This document shows, in pieces, positions 1 to 7,901 of a stretch of DNA of 64,000 bases; position 1 is the first letter of the stretch, and every line of letters starts with the position of its first letter. Below the pieces are notes generated by a model. That model was not told the DNA's origin. It did not search any database and saw nothing but the letters and a program-made list of their open reading frames with translations. A program made the position numbers and the translations under genes. The DNA is from Deltaproteobacteria bacterium (GTDB taxonomy: Bacteria; Desulfobacterota; DSM-4660; Desulfatiglandales; HGW-15), in the NCBI GenBank assembly GCA_020060215.1, contig JAGVAP010000121.1, forward strand, positions 1 through 64,000. The letters run 5' to 3'.

Positions 1-1005
1 GCCATGGCCGCCATCGCCGCCTGCGCCGGCTTCTCCGCCGCCTCCGGCTCCAGCGTGGCCACGGCCGTGACCATGGGGCTGGTGGCCGTACCGGAGATGA
101 AGAAGTACAAGTACGATCCACGGTTGTCCACCGGGGTGCTGGCCGCCGGCGGCACCATCGGCATCCTGATCCCGCCCAGCATCAACTTCATCATCTACGG
201 GATCATGACAGGACAATCCATTGGACAGCTCTTCCTGGCCGGCGTGCTGCCGGGGATCCTCCAGACCGTTCTGTTCATGCTGGTCATCTTCATCCTCTGC
301 ACGCGCAACCCGAGCCTGGGGCCGGTGGGGCCCAAGACCAGCTTCAGGGAAAAGATCGTCTCCCTGAAGGACACCTGGGTCATCATCTTTCTCTTTTTCG
401 CCATCATCGGCAGTCTGTACATGGGGGTCTGCACTCCGACCGAGGCCGCGGCCGTGGGCGCCTTTGTGGCGTTCGTCGTCTCTGTTGCAAAGGGACGGCT
501 CAACTGGAAGACCATGGGCGGCAGCTTCCTGGATACGGTCAAGAACACGAGCATGCTGATGATCATCTTTGCAGGCGCCACGATCATGAGCCACTTCCTG
601 GCGGTCACCCGGGTCCCCATGATGCTGGCCGATACGGTCGTTGCGCTGGAGGTGAATCGCTACTTCGTCCTCAGCCTCATCCTCCTGATCTATCTGATCC
701 TCGGCTGCCTCATGGACCCGGGATCGATGCTGCTGCTGACGATCCCCACGTTCTTCCCCGTGGTCTCGGCCCTGCAGTTCGACCCCATATGGTTCGGGGT
801 GCTGGTGACCGTCATGTGCGAGATCGGATGTATCACGCCGCCCGTCGGCCTGAACGTGTTCGTCATCCGGGGCATCGCGGGAGATATCCCGATGTACTCC
901 ATATTCAGGGGAATCGCTCCTTTTATCGTGGCGGATGCCGTCTTGTTGCTGGTCATCATCTTTTTCCCGGGGTTGGCGCTGCTGCTGCCTTCCATGATGA
1001 GGTAG
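1..1005 (+). CDS. dctM: TRAP transporter large permease (DctM), 5' truncated by the window edge
   Basis: This is the large membrane subunit of a tripartite ATP-independent periplasmic transporter, which uses an ion gradient to import an organic acid delivered by a periplasmic binding protein. The frame is open at base 1, so about 100 N-terminal residues are missing compared with a usual DctM of about 430. The visible part has many hydrophobic helices and the DctM stretch VPEMKKYKYD followed by GGTIGILIPPS. It is closely similar to the complete DctM at 22049-23344, so the two are paralogues. The small permease and binding protein are presumably upstream, outside the window. The family call is secure; the substrate is unknown. 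Confidence 0.93.
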   Translation, partial: AMAAIAACAGFSAASGSSVATAVTMGLVAVPEMKKYKYDPRLSTGVLAAGGTIGILIPPSINFIIYGIMTGQSIGQLFLAGVLPGILQTVLFMLVIFILCTRNPSLGPVGPKTSFREKIVSLKDTWVIIFLFFAIIGSLYMGVCTPTEAAAVGAFVAFVVSVAKGRLNWKTMGGSFLDTVKNTSMLMIIFAGATIMSHFLAVTRVPMMLADTVVALEVNRYFVLSLILLIYLILGCLMDPGSMLLLTIPTFFPVVSALQFDPIWFGVLVTVMCEIGCITPPVGLNVFVIRGIAGDIPMYSIFRGIAPFIVADAVLLLVIIFFPGLALLLPSMMR

Positions 1006-1109
1006 CGAAGACAATCACACGTGGCAGGATCTCATGTCCCTGAAGGGGCCGTCCGGTTGAGAGTCCCTCTCCCGATGCAACTCCTCTTCAGGGAAGAAAG
1101 GCGGCCGTT

Positions 1110-2027
1110 TTGAGAATAAGGGTACCTGGAAAGATCTGTGACGGGTTGTGGATGTTGGGTACCGAGGAGTCCTCGGTCTATGTCGTGGAAGGGAAGGAGG
1201 GGGCCCTCGTCGTAAATGGGGGCATGAGCTATCTGGCCCCCGATGTCATCCGGCAGCTGGATGCATTCGGTATCGACGAGTCACGAATCAAAGGGATCCT
1301 GGTTCTGCACGCCCATTTCGACCACGTGGGAATGGTCCCGTTCCTCAGGAGACGGTTACCGGATCTTCGCATCTATGGTTCTAAAAGGGCCTGTGAGGTC
1401 TTCAGGAATCCGAAGGCGGCCAGGACCATCAACGCATTCAGTCGTGAAGTGGCCAAGAGGATGGGTAAGACTGCGATCCTGGACGAGTATGAACTCTCCT
1501 GGACGGACGACATCCAGGGGACGGCGGTCACAGAGGGGGATTGTATCGATCTCGGAACCGCAACGCTCAGGATCTATGAGACTCCTGGACATTCCGCCTG
1601 TTCCCTGGCAGCGTACATGGAGGAGTGCAAGGCGCTTTTCGCCTCGGACGGGGCAGGGATTCCGCTCAGGGACACGATCGACGTCTCGCCGAGCTACGAC
1701 TATGGGCAATACCTGAAGAGCCTCGAAAAACTCGAACCCCTGGATGTGGAGTACGTCTGTGCCGATCATTACGGGTATGTGACGGGGGATGAAGGCAGGA
1801 CGTTTGTGCGGCAGACGATCACGGCATGCAGGAAGGATCGCGCCCTGATGGAGGAACTCTACCGCCGCTCGAAAGACGTGGAGAAAGCGGCGGCGGAATG
1901 GACCGGCAGAATGTACAGGGAAAACCCGGATTATCTCCTTACGCCGGAGATCCTGAACAAGGTCCACGTCCAGATCTTCAGACACCTCGCCGATGAACTG
2001 GAGGGTCGTCGCCCTTCTCAGGGTTGA
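1110..2027 (+). CDS. MBL-fold metallo-hydrolase
   Basis: A 305-residue metallo-beta-lactamase-fold hydrolase, probably cytoplasmic since no signal peptide is visible. The zinc motif HAHFDH is at residues 67-72, followed by the later ligand regions TPGHS, ASDGAG and CADHYG, as in glyoxalase II-like and related hydrolases. Translation appears to start at a TTG preceded by GGGAAGAAAGG; no upstream ATG fits as well. It lies about 100 bases after the TRAP permease on the same strand and may be cotranscribed. Its fold region resembles the N-terminal domain of the MBL-GNAT fusion at 13390-15951. The substrate cannot be told from sequence. Confidence 0.85.
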   Translation: MRIRVPGKICDGLWMLGTEESSVYVVEGKEGALVVNGGMSYLAPDVIRQLDAFGIDESRIKGILVLHAHFDHVGMVPFLRRRLPDLRIYGSKRACEVFRNPKAARTINAFSREVAKRMGKTAILDEYELSWTDDIQGTAVTEGDCIDLGTATLRIYETPGHSACSLAAYMEECKALFASDGAGIPLRDTIDVSPSYDYGQYLKSLEKLEPLDVEYVCADHYGYVTGDEGRTFVRQTITACRKDRALMEELYRRSKDVEKAAAEWTGRMYRENPDYLLTPEILNKVHVQIFRHLADELEGRRPSQG

Positions 2028-2165
2028 CTCGTCGGTGGACGGTCGCTTGCGGCAGCAGTGAGACTCCACCTGCAGCGCCCCGCTTCATGCGCCCCCGGTG
2101 CTCTTCGCCTCTGGAACATGATCCCCGTGGTCAGCGCGTCATCCCATGAAGGAAGCTTGACTGCA

Positions 2166-2471
2166 CTAGATAAGCCACTCCGGTGGGCTGCTCGGACTTT
2201 CTGAATCCAGCAGGTCCGGCTCCGAAAATGCTGAATAGTCCAGGCAGACGATTGTGGTCGTCTTGGGCGGAGAGAGTTCCTTCAGCCTTCCGGCAAGGAT
2301 CAGCTCCTCCAGATAGCATCCCCTGCAGGTAAAAGAAATCCAGGACCGGTTGACGGCGTGATCGAGGCAATCCTCGTAAATGGGGCAAAGGGTTCTCCTG
2401 GGTGGCGGATATTCAAAGGCCTCTTCTTCCGTCAGGGTATAATAAAGCTCTTGAGGTCCAATTCTCTGCAT
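2166..2471 (-). CDS. Hypothetical small cysteine-containing protein
   Basis: A 101-residue acidic protein that I do not recognise. It has four cysteines: a CPIYEDC pair, a CRGC pair about 20 residues later, and another further on, so a small metal or Fe-S site is possible but unproven. There is no signal peptide or membrane segment. It starts 19 bases from a strong hairpin (2490-2514) that separates it from the PRC-barrel gene upstream on the same strand. The coding call rests on length and composition. Confidence 0.5.
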   Translation of the reverse strand: MQRIGPQELYYTLTEEEAFEYPPPRRTLCPIYEDCLDHAVNRSWISFTCRGCYLEELILAGRLKELSPPKTTTIVCLDYSAFSEPDLLDSESPSSPPEWLI

Positions 2472-2489
2472 GATCGCTCCTTGGTCTGT

Positions 2490-2514
2490 GGGGGGCGGAG
2501 ACCTTCCGCCCCCC
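2490..2514 (-). terminator. GC-rich hairpin between two minus-strand genes
   Basis: Perfect 10-base arms (GGGGGGCGGA and TCCGCCCCCC) flank a 5-base loop, just after the PRC-barrel gene in its direction of transcription. No T-run follows, so it may be an RNA-stabilising or attenuating hairpin rather than a complete intrinsic terminator. Confidence 0.55.
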
Positions 2515-2572
2515 GGGGTAAGGAGCCCTGCACCGACCGCGAAGGCGCAGGGCTCAGAAAAGAAGAAATCCC

Positions 2573-3112
2573 TTATACAGCCCTGCCACGGTCGGATTCC
2601 GATGAGCCCGGCGGCGCTCCCTCTTCCCGTCTCCCCTGATCAGGGGCTTGCTGTTCATAATAGCTATGGACCTGCTCCTCGAAATCGGGGTCATTCAACC
2701 TCTGCAGATCATCCAGGCTGAGAGTAGGAGCCTGCGAAAGCTGCGAGTCGGTGAGCAGCAACAAAACCGCATTCTTTTGAAGATCGAGATAGGCTGCACT
2801 GACGGGAATGGGAATCAATTCCCCCGTGCTGCCGTTCTTTTCCACGAGTAAATAGGCGATCTCTTCGCCTCGTTGCGCTAACGCGACGACGCGACCGATA
2901 TCCTGCCCTAGTGCGTTTTCGACACGCAGTCCGTCCCCGGACACAGAACCCGTCCGACCCTGCGCGGTCGATGAATCATGGTCCGGCAGCGGCTGAGTGG
3001 TGCTCGTCGGCGCACTCTGCAGACCCATCTCCTGCCCGGCCCACGCGGCCGGCGTGGTCGCAAGAGCGAAAGCGATGACGATCACGCTAGTGACGTCGAA
3101 TCTGTTTTTCAT
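2573..3112 (-). CDS. Exported PRC-barrel-like protein
   Basis: A 179-residue protein with an N-terminal signal peptide (MKNRF, a hydrophobic stretch, then AWAGQ). A low-complexity Ser/Thr/Gln linker follows, then a region of about 70 residues (LRVENALGQDIGRVVAL... VPVSAAYLDL) that resembles a PRC-barrel domain, a small beta-barrel found in many envelope proteins. The C-terminus is charged and probably disordered. The start at 3112 is chosen over one seven codons upstream because it gives a clean signal peptide. The role is unknown, and the domain call is by pattern only. Confidence 0.65.
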   Translation of the reverse strand: MKNRFDVTSVIVIAFALATTPAAWAGQEMGLQSAPTSTTQPLPDHDSSTAQGRTGSVSGDGLRVENALGQDIGRVVALAQRGEEIAYLLVEKNGSTGELIPIPVSAAYLDLQKNAVLLLLTDSQLSQAPTLSLDDLQRLNDPDFEEQVHSYYEQQAPDQGRREEGAPPGSSESDRGRAV

Positions 3113-3133
3113 CCTTCGTTCCTCTTTCTCCAA

Positions 3134-3579
3134 GGTTTAGGTTGTCTGGTGCCGCTTTCACTCTTACTTGCACCGTTTTCCTGACGAATATCGGCCGCAG
3201 AAGGTAATCGACGGCCCTTAAGAGGAGATCCATTTTTTGTCCTCCGGGTGATGGGTGAATAGGTTTGTTCCCGGCCGCCCACTGATTGGCGCCGGCTGAA
3301 TATACTTCCCGTTCAGGAATCTGAAAAAAAGGTTAGAGAACAGGTTTCACTGGGAGGAAGCGCCCTGGCTGTCGAGAAGGAGGGCGCACAAGGCTTTTTA
3401 GAGGGTTTCTTTTTCAGAGTCACAGAAACAATATGAATCCAGCCTCCATCAGGAAATGGGGGAACCGTAGCAGAAGCCGTCTAAGATTGGCGGAAAACCC
3501 CTTCGTACGGGAACTGAGATGCGGCTTCCGGGTCAAAAAGAGCCGGGCCTTCAGTCCTGCAGACCAGGAAAGAAACGAC
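3134..3579. other. Intergenic region, no gene seen
   Basis: This stretch lies between the divergent PRC-barrel and MarR genes. Reading frames here look random in composition. The only signals I can support are the promoter and palindrome just downstream, near the MarR gene. Confidence 0.5.
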
Positions 3580-3608
3580 TTGACATCCGGGCTCTCTCGA
3601 AAGAGAAT
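3580..3608 (+). promoter_or_regulatory. Sigma-70-like promoter of the marR gene
   Basis: A perfect -35 TTGACA (3580-3585) is separated by 17 bases from GAGAAT (3603-3608, four of six to TATAAT). The predicted start is near 3615, about 43 bases before the marR ATG. Confidence 0.6.
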
Positions 3609-3616
3609 GTTGCAAG

Positions 3617-3628
3617 GACAACGTTGTC
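3617..3628. promoter_or_regulatory. 12-bp perfect palindrome, likely MarR operator
   Basis: GACAACGTTGTC is a perfect palindrome at the predicted transcription start of the MarR gene. MarR-family dimers commonly bind such sites over their own promoters, so autorepression is inferred. Confidence 0.5.
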
Positions 3629-3657
3629 ACGGTAACTGATCGGCCGGATCCGAGAGA

Positions 3658-4116
3658 ATGAGAACAGGGAAGAAATCGCTTGCACCGGAGAATTCACCCG
3701 GTTTCCTCATCCATCTTCTGGACACGCAAATGAAACTGGGCCTCCAGCGCACCTTCAAAATGAAGGGGCATGATTTCACGGCGGAGCAATGGGGGGTACT
3801 CTCTCGGCTTTGGCAGGTGGAGGGGCTCCACCAGAGCGAGCTCGCCGCGAAGGTCGGCAAAGACAGACACAACATGACCAGGATGCTGGATCTCCTCGAA
3901 AGGAGGGGGTACATCCGACGGAAACCCGACCGGAACGACAAGAGGCGCTACAACATCTACCTCACCGACGAGGGGAAGCTCCTTCGGAAAGTGCTCACCC
4001 CCATCGTGTTCGAGTTTCTGCAAAAGGCCCTGGCCGGGATGTCCTCAGAAGAGCTCGGTGAAATGCGAAGGATGCACCGGCACATCATCGGGAACATCGA
4101 AAGGATGTTTCAATGA
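3658..4116 (+). CDS. MarR family transcriptional regulator
   Basis: A 152-residue winged-helix repressor-type regulator. The DNA-binding region is clear (QWGVLSRLWQVEG, then LHQSELAAKVGKDRHNMTRML and the wing RKPDRNDKRRYNIYLTDEG), flanked by N- and C-terminal dimerisation helices. The length is normal. A good promoter with a 12-bp palindrome at its start site precedes it. The DUF169 gene follows 56 bases later, then an NAD-binding protein, so the three may form one operon that the regulator controls. The ligand is unknown. Confidence 0.9.
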   Translation: MRTGKKSLAPENSPGFLIHLLDTQMKLGLQRTFKMKGHDFTAEQWGVLSRLWQVEGLHQSELAAKVGKDRHNMTRMLDLLERRGYIRRKPDRNDKRRYNIYLTDEGKLLRKVLTPIVFEFLQKALAGMSSEELGEMRRMHRHIIGNIERMFQ

Positions 4117-4172
4117 GCCCCTGCAGGCTCAGTCCAATACACGTCTCGAAGAACTTCAGGAGGAATCGGGTC

Positions 4173-4898
4173 ATGGGAAAGGAACCCTCGGAGCTGGTGA
4201 AGAAGGTCGGGATCACTTATCCCCTTATCGGGGTGTACGATGCTCCCGATGAATCCCCCTTCGGGCCGCTGGCAAAGCCGGCGCCCGGAAAATGGGCATG
4301 TGTGTTCATGTTCTTTCAAAAATGGCTGGACGGGCAAACGCTGCACCTTACGAAGGATAACTTCGGCTGCGGCGGATGCGGGTACTGGCTCTGCGGTGTC
4401 GAGTCAAGGACGCGGGAAGATTTCGTGAAGTTCCTGGCCGAAGGTGAGGGGCTGAAATCCTCCGGTGAGCTGATGAACCGCTGGCTGGATCACCGGAAAA
4501 CCTACAAGCAGGTCCACCCGAACCTCCTCATCGGCCCCCTGAGGGATGACCGGTACGAATACCTCAAGACCATTACATTCTTCGTCAACCCTGACCAGCT
4601 TTCGGTGCTCTTGATCGGCGCCAACTACAACCACTCGCCCGACGACCCGCCCGCTGTGATTGCACCCTTTGGTTCCGGATGCAGCCTGGTTCTCCCCGTC
4701 TTCGAGGATCTCACGGTCCCCCAAGCGACCATAGGCGCCACCGACATCGCCATGCGCCAGTATCTGCCGCCCGATCTCCTGGCATTCACGGTAACCAAAC
4801 CGATGTATGAGCAGCTCTGCGGATTGGATCAGAAGAGTTTCCTCTACAAGCCGTTCTGGCGGAATCTCAGGAAAGCGCGGGGGCTCCCCGAGACGTAA
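4173..4898 (+). CDS. DUF169 family protein
   Basis: A 241-residue cytoplasmic protein of the DUF169 family, whose function is not established to my knowledge. Landmarks are CVFMFFQKW, the glycine/cysteine motif DNFGCGGCGYWLCG and the C-terminal FAPFGSGCSL-type region. The conserved cysteines suggest metal or cofactor binding. The start is placed at 4173 because AGGAGG lies nine bases upstream; an earlier in-frame ATG at 4113 overlaps marR and has no ribosome site. It follows the MarR regulator and precedes the NAD-binding protein on the same strand. Confidence 0.8.
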   Translation: MGKEPSELVKKVGITYPLIGVYDAPDESPFGPLAKPAPGKWACVFMFFQKWLDGQTLHLTKDNFGCGGCGYWLCGVESRTREDFVKFLAEGEGLKSSGELMNRWLDHRKTYKQVHPNLLIGPLRDDRYEYLKTITFFVNPDQLSVLLIGANYNHSPDDPPAVIAPFGSGCSLVLPVFEDLTVPQATIGATDIAMRQYLPPDLLAFTVTKPMYEQLCGLDQKSFLYKPFWRNLRKARGLPET

Positions 4899-4937
4899 GG
4901 AGAAGGGAGATTCCACCGTCGGACTCAGGAGTGACCC

Positions 4938-5579
4938 ATGCATATAGCAATCATTGGTGCGACCGGAGGGACAGGGCGAAGCTTTCTCGATCAATCGACA
5001 GGCCGAGGCCACCGGGTGACTGCTCTGGTCCGCCGCCCCGATGCGCTTGCAGGCTTGAGGGCCGGAGTAACCGTGAAGCGGGCGGACGTCCGCGACCGAT
5101 CCTCGCTTTCAGCCGCCCTTTCTCCGGATATTGAAGTGTTCGTGAGTGTTTTTGGTGCGAGTTCACTCATGGCCGCCCGCAAGGTGACTGACCTCTATTC
5201 AGCCGGGACCGAAAACCTGGTCTCCGCTTTGGGCGCGGCCGGCATCCGGCGTATCGTCAGTGTATCTTCCGGCGGTGTCGTCCCCCAGCCGAACGACGGG
5301 TGGTTTTACCGCAGCATCCTCAAGCCGCTGTTTCTCAAGAACATGTATGCAGACATGCTTCGAATGGAGGAGATCTTGCAGAACTCCGGGCTGGACTGGA
5401 CCGTCGTGCGTGCGCCCTACCTCACCGGAAGCAAACTCACCGGTCAATACCGCTTCGCGCTCAATAAGCCAATCGAGAACGACAGCACCCTTTCCCGACC
5501 GGACTTGGCCCATTTCCTCCTTCGGGTCTGCGAAGAGCCGGGTGAATGGGGGCGCTGCTTTGTAGCGCTTTCATATTGA
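4938..5579 (+). CDS. NAD(P)-binding protein of the atypical SDR (NmrA/SDR_a5-like) type
   Basis: A 213-residue Rossmann-fold protein. The nucleotide-binding motif IGATGGTGR is at residues 5-13, followed by the SDR-like segments VTALVRRPDAL and VSVSSGGVV, and the C-terminal VVRAPYLTG seen in NmrA-like and NAD-dependent epimerase-like proteins. It probably binds NAD(P)H and acts as a reductase or redox sensor. The ribosome site AGGAG is seven bases before the ATG. It is likely the last gene of the MarR-DUF169 group. The family is clear; the reaction is not. Confidence 0.85.
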   Translation: MHIAIIGATGGTGRSFLDQSTGRGHRVTALVRRPDALAGLRAGVTVKRADVRDRSSLSAALSPDIEVFVSVFGASSLMAARKVTDLYSAGTENLVSALGAAGIRRIVSVSSGGVVPQPNDGWFYRSILKPLFLKNMYADMLRMEEILQNSGLDWTVVRAPYLTGSKLTGQYRFALNKPIENDSTLSRPDLAHFLLRVCEEPGEWGRCFVALSY

Positions 5580-5590
5580 TTCGGAACAAG

Positions 5591-5632
5591 ACCGTTCCTT
5601 GTGACCGGGGAATCCGGAGGCTCACGGTTCGC
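5591..5632. repeat. Copy 1 of a dispersed 42-bp repeat
   Basis: It matches 11161-11202 at 36 or so of 43 positions, including an unbroken run from GGAATCCGGAGGC and then CACGGTTCGC. Here it covers the last codons and stop of the sigma-54 activator. Confidence 0.5.
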
Positions 5633-7409
5633 GGTATCGGGTTCGTATTCCGAGCTTCTGCATCCTTGAACGGAGTGTAGAGACAGGCATGCCAAGCGCC
5701 GAAGCTGCGCCCTTCGGCCCCGCGATCTTCCATTTGGTCTGTTCAAGGGTCTTGATGATATGCCCACGTTCGACATCGACGAGCTTCCTAGGAGAGGACG
5801 GCAGGCAGGCAGATTCGGAGGCTTCAAGTCCGTCGGCAAGGCACGGGGTGTTTCCCCTGCTGTTGATCACTGCTCGTTCGACGATATTTTCAAACTCCCT
5901 GACATTTCCAGGCCAGGAATAGCTTCTAAAAGTCTCTACGACTTCATTGGGGATCCTTTCGATCTGCCTTCCGATCTTCTTGTTCAGTTTGCCGACCAAA
6001 AAAGAGAGAAGGAGTGGTATGTCCTCCTTCCGTTCTCTCAAGGGGGGGACCAAGACAGGGAAGACGTTGAGTCGGTAGTAGAGGTCTTGGCGGAACCGTC
6101 CTTCCCGGCTCTCCTTCAAGAGATCCCTATTGGTCGCCGCAACGACCCTGACATCTACCTTGATGGTTCGGGAACTCCCCAGCCGTTCGAATTCACCATG
6201 CTCGATCACGCGCAGCAGCTTCATCTGGAGTTCGAGCGGCACTTCACCTATTTCATCCAGAAAGAGGGTCCCGCCGTCTGCCACCTCAAAGCGACCCTTG
6301 TGCATGCTGAGCGCTCCCGTGAAGGCTCCTCTCTCGTGGCCGAAGAGTTCGCTTTCGATCAGGTTTGAGGGGAGGGCGGCGCAATTGACTTTGACCAACG
6401 GACGGTTCTTTCTGGGGCTCAAGCCATGTATGGCCCTTGCAATGAGTTCCTTTCCCGTGCCGGTTTCACCCATGATCAGCACGGTCGTATCCGTCCCCGC
6501 CACTTGCTCGACCTTGAGAAGCGTGCCTTTGATCGCACGACTTTTCCCCACAATGTTTCCATAATCATGTTCCAGTTTGATCTCTTCCCGGAGATAGGTG
6601 TAATCGGCTTCGATCTGCTCTTTCAACTGCTTGATTTCGGAATAGGCGCGCTGCAAGACCTGCTGGGAATGCTTTTCCCGGGTGATATCCCTGTAGATCG
6701 TCACTTTAGAAATCGATCCATCGGCGTGGAGTATGGGAGAGTGCGAGACATGGTAGTACAGGCCGTCTAAAGGACTCGTGATCTCCGTCTGAACGTGTTC
6801 ACCACGCTGTACCTGGTCATGGACACACCAGGGGCACTGCTCGTTCAGACGGTGAATGACCCTGTAACATGGTTCATCGATCGCCGATTCCCCCACCCTG
6901 CGCACCATTGCCGGGTTCATGTAGCTGACTCTCAAGTCAGGAGAACAGATGTAGACTGCGTCCTCCATGGCGTCCATCATTGAACTGTATTTTCTTTCGC
7001 TCTCGAAAAGCGCGCGTTCCGCCCTCCTTTTCTCCGTATCGTCCCGGACGGCCACTGCCACGTATGGCTGGCCTTCCAGATCGAGTGGAACCATGACCAC
7101 CAGGGCTTCGATCACATTTCCGTCCCTTGCCAGAAGGCGGCTCTCCTTGATGCCGCCTCCCCCGCTTCTCACCACGCCCTCGATAGCCTCTATATACTCC
7201 TGGACTGAGCTGGGCGGGTGCATCTCATAAACGAGACGTCCAAGTAGCTCATCTCTGCGGTATCCGAACAGGCGGCAGGCAGCTTCGTTGGCCTCCACGA
7301 CCCGAAGCTCTTCGGAATCGATGAGACCAAAAGGATCGACAAACTTATGGAACATGATTTCAAACCTTCGATCAAACGCAGCCTGTTTCCTGCTCGCACT
7401 TCGTGCCAT
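5622..7409 (-). CDS. Sigma-54-dependent activator with two PAS domains
   Basis: A 595-residue enhancer-binding protein. A PAS domain lies at about 14-130. A second PAS (about 140-245) carries Cys181, Cys192 and Cys195, the last two as CPWC. The AAA+ domain (about 285-505) has Walker A GETGTGKE (314-321), the sigma-54 contact loop GAFTGA (361-366) and Walker [12 protein letters not shown] (379-389). A Fis-type helix-turn-helix is at about 551-588. It should remodel the sigma-54 holoenzyme in response to a ligand or redox cue. The start at 7409 has AGGGAGG upstream; an earlier ATG at 7463 lacks one. It is divergent from the flavoprotein operon at 7902, which has a fitting -24/-12 promoter. Confidence 0.93.
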   Translation of the reverse strand: MARSASRKQAAFDRRFEIMFHKFVDPFGLIDSEELRVVEANEAACRLFGYRRDELLGRLVYEMHPPSSVQEYIEAIEGVVRSGGGGIKESRLLARDGNVIEALVVMVPLDLEGQPYVAVAVRDDTEKRRAERALFESERKYSSMMDAMEDAVYICSPDLRVSYMNPAMVRRVGESAIDEPCYRVIHRLNEQCPWCVHDQVQRGEHVQTEITSPLDGLYYHVSHSPILHADGSISKVTIYRDITREKHSQQVLQRAYSEIKQLKEQIEADYTYLREEIKLEHDYGNIVGKSRAIKGTLLKVEQVAGTDTTVLIMGETGTGKELIARAIHGLSPRKNRPLVKVNCAALPSNLIESELFGHERGAFTGALSMHKGRFEVADGGTLFLDEIGEVPLELQMKLLRVIEHGEFERLGSSRTIKVDVRVVAATNRDLLKESREGRFRQDLYYRLNVFPVLVPPLRERKEDIPLLLSFLVGKLNKKIGRQIERIPNEVVETFRSYSWPGNVREFENIVERAVINSRGNTPCLADGLEASESACLPSSPRKLVDVERGHIIKTLEQTKWKIAGPKGAASALGMPVSTLRSRMQKLGIRTRYREP

Positions 7410-7721
7410 GGTTGCCGGGCCTCCCTGTAGCCTTGAGGCTGACCAGAGGTTGTGTCGGCCCAACCGCCCTCTCAGGGACGGCTGGCTGCCGCACAGGTAC
7501 TCTTCACGTCATGGTGAATGAAAGATTCAACATTTCGACGCACTCTCACCTGGTTCGTACCATGGATCCCCCTCATATTTACCACATGAGACCGGCTTTT
7601 ACCCGTTTTTTGAGGGGTGGGCTATCCCTATTCAAGGGGATCCCGAAACGCTGATCTTTACACCGAAAGCAGGAATCGTCGGGGTTGTGCGAAGGACTGC
7701 CTCATGAAGAGAAGTAGCGGC

Positions 7722-7741
7722 ATTTCGTGCACTAGCGAAAT
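7722..7741. promoter_or_regulatory. Inverted repeat, likely enhancer site for the sigma-54 activator
   Basis: ATTTCG and CGAAAT are separated by eight bases, about 120 bases upstream of the -24/-12 promoter of the 7902 operon. This is a normal enhancer distance for a sigma-54 activator. Its assignment to the divergently encoded activator is inference. Confidence 0.5.
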
Positions 7742-7836
7742 ATCGCCACCCGATCCCCGACCTTCCGTTTTCACCCGATTTCCGCTTTGTAAGGAAAGAA
7801 GGAGATTTACCAAGACCAAGCCATCTCCAGACCGGC

Positions 7837-7852
7837 AGGCATATGCTTTGCT
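7837..7852 (+). promoter_or_regulatory. Sigma-54 (-24/-12) promoter of the flavoprotein operon
   Basis: AGGCATATGCTTTGCT matches TGGCACG-N4-TTGCW with GG at 7838-7839 and GC at 7850-7851, exactly ten bases apart. The predicted start is near 7863, about 40 bases before the ATG at 7902. Otherwise the 7410-7901 gap holds only the palindrome at 7722-7741. Confidence 0.65.
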
Positions 7853-7901
7853 TGTCCCTGATACCGAGTCACACAACAAAAAGGATCAAGGGGGGGAAAC
7901 G

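Noticed and set aside
2490..2514. Intrinsic terminator with U-run
   Set aside because: The hairpin is strong but no T-run follows on either strand, so it is listed only as terminator-like.
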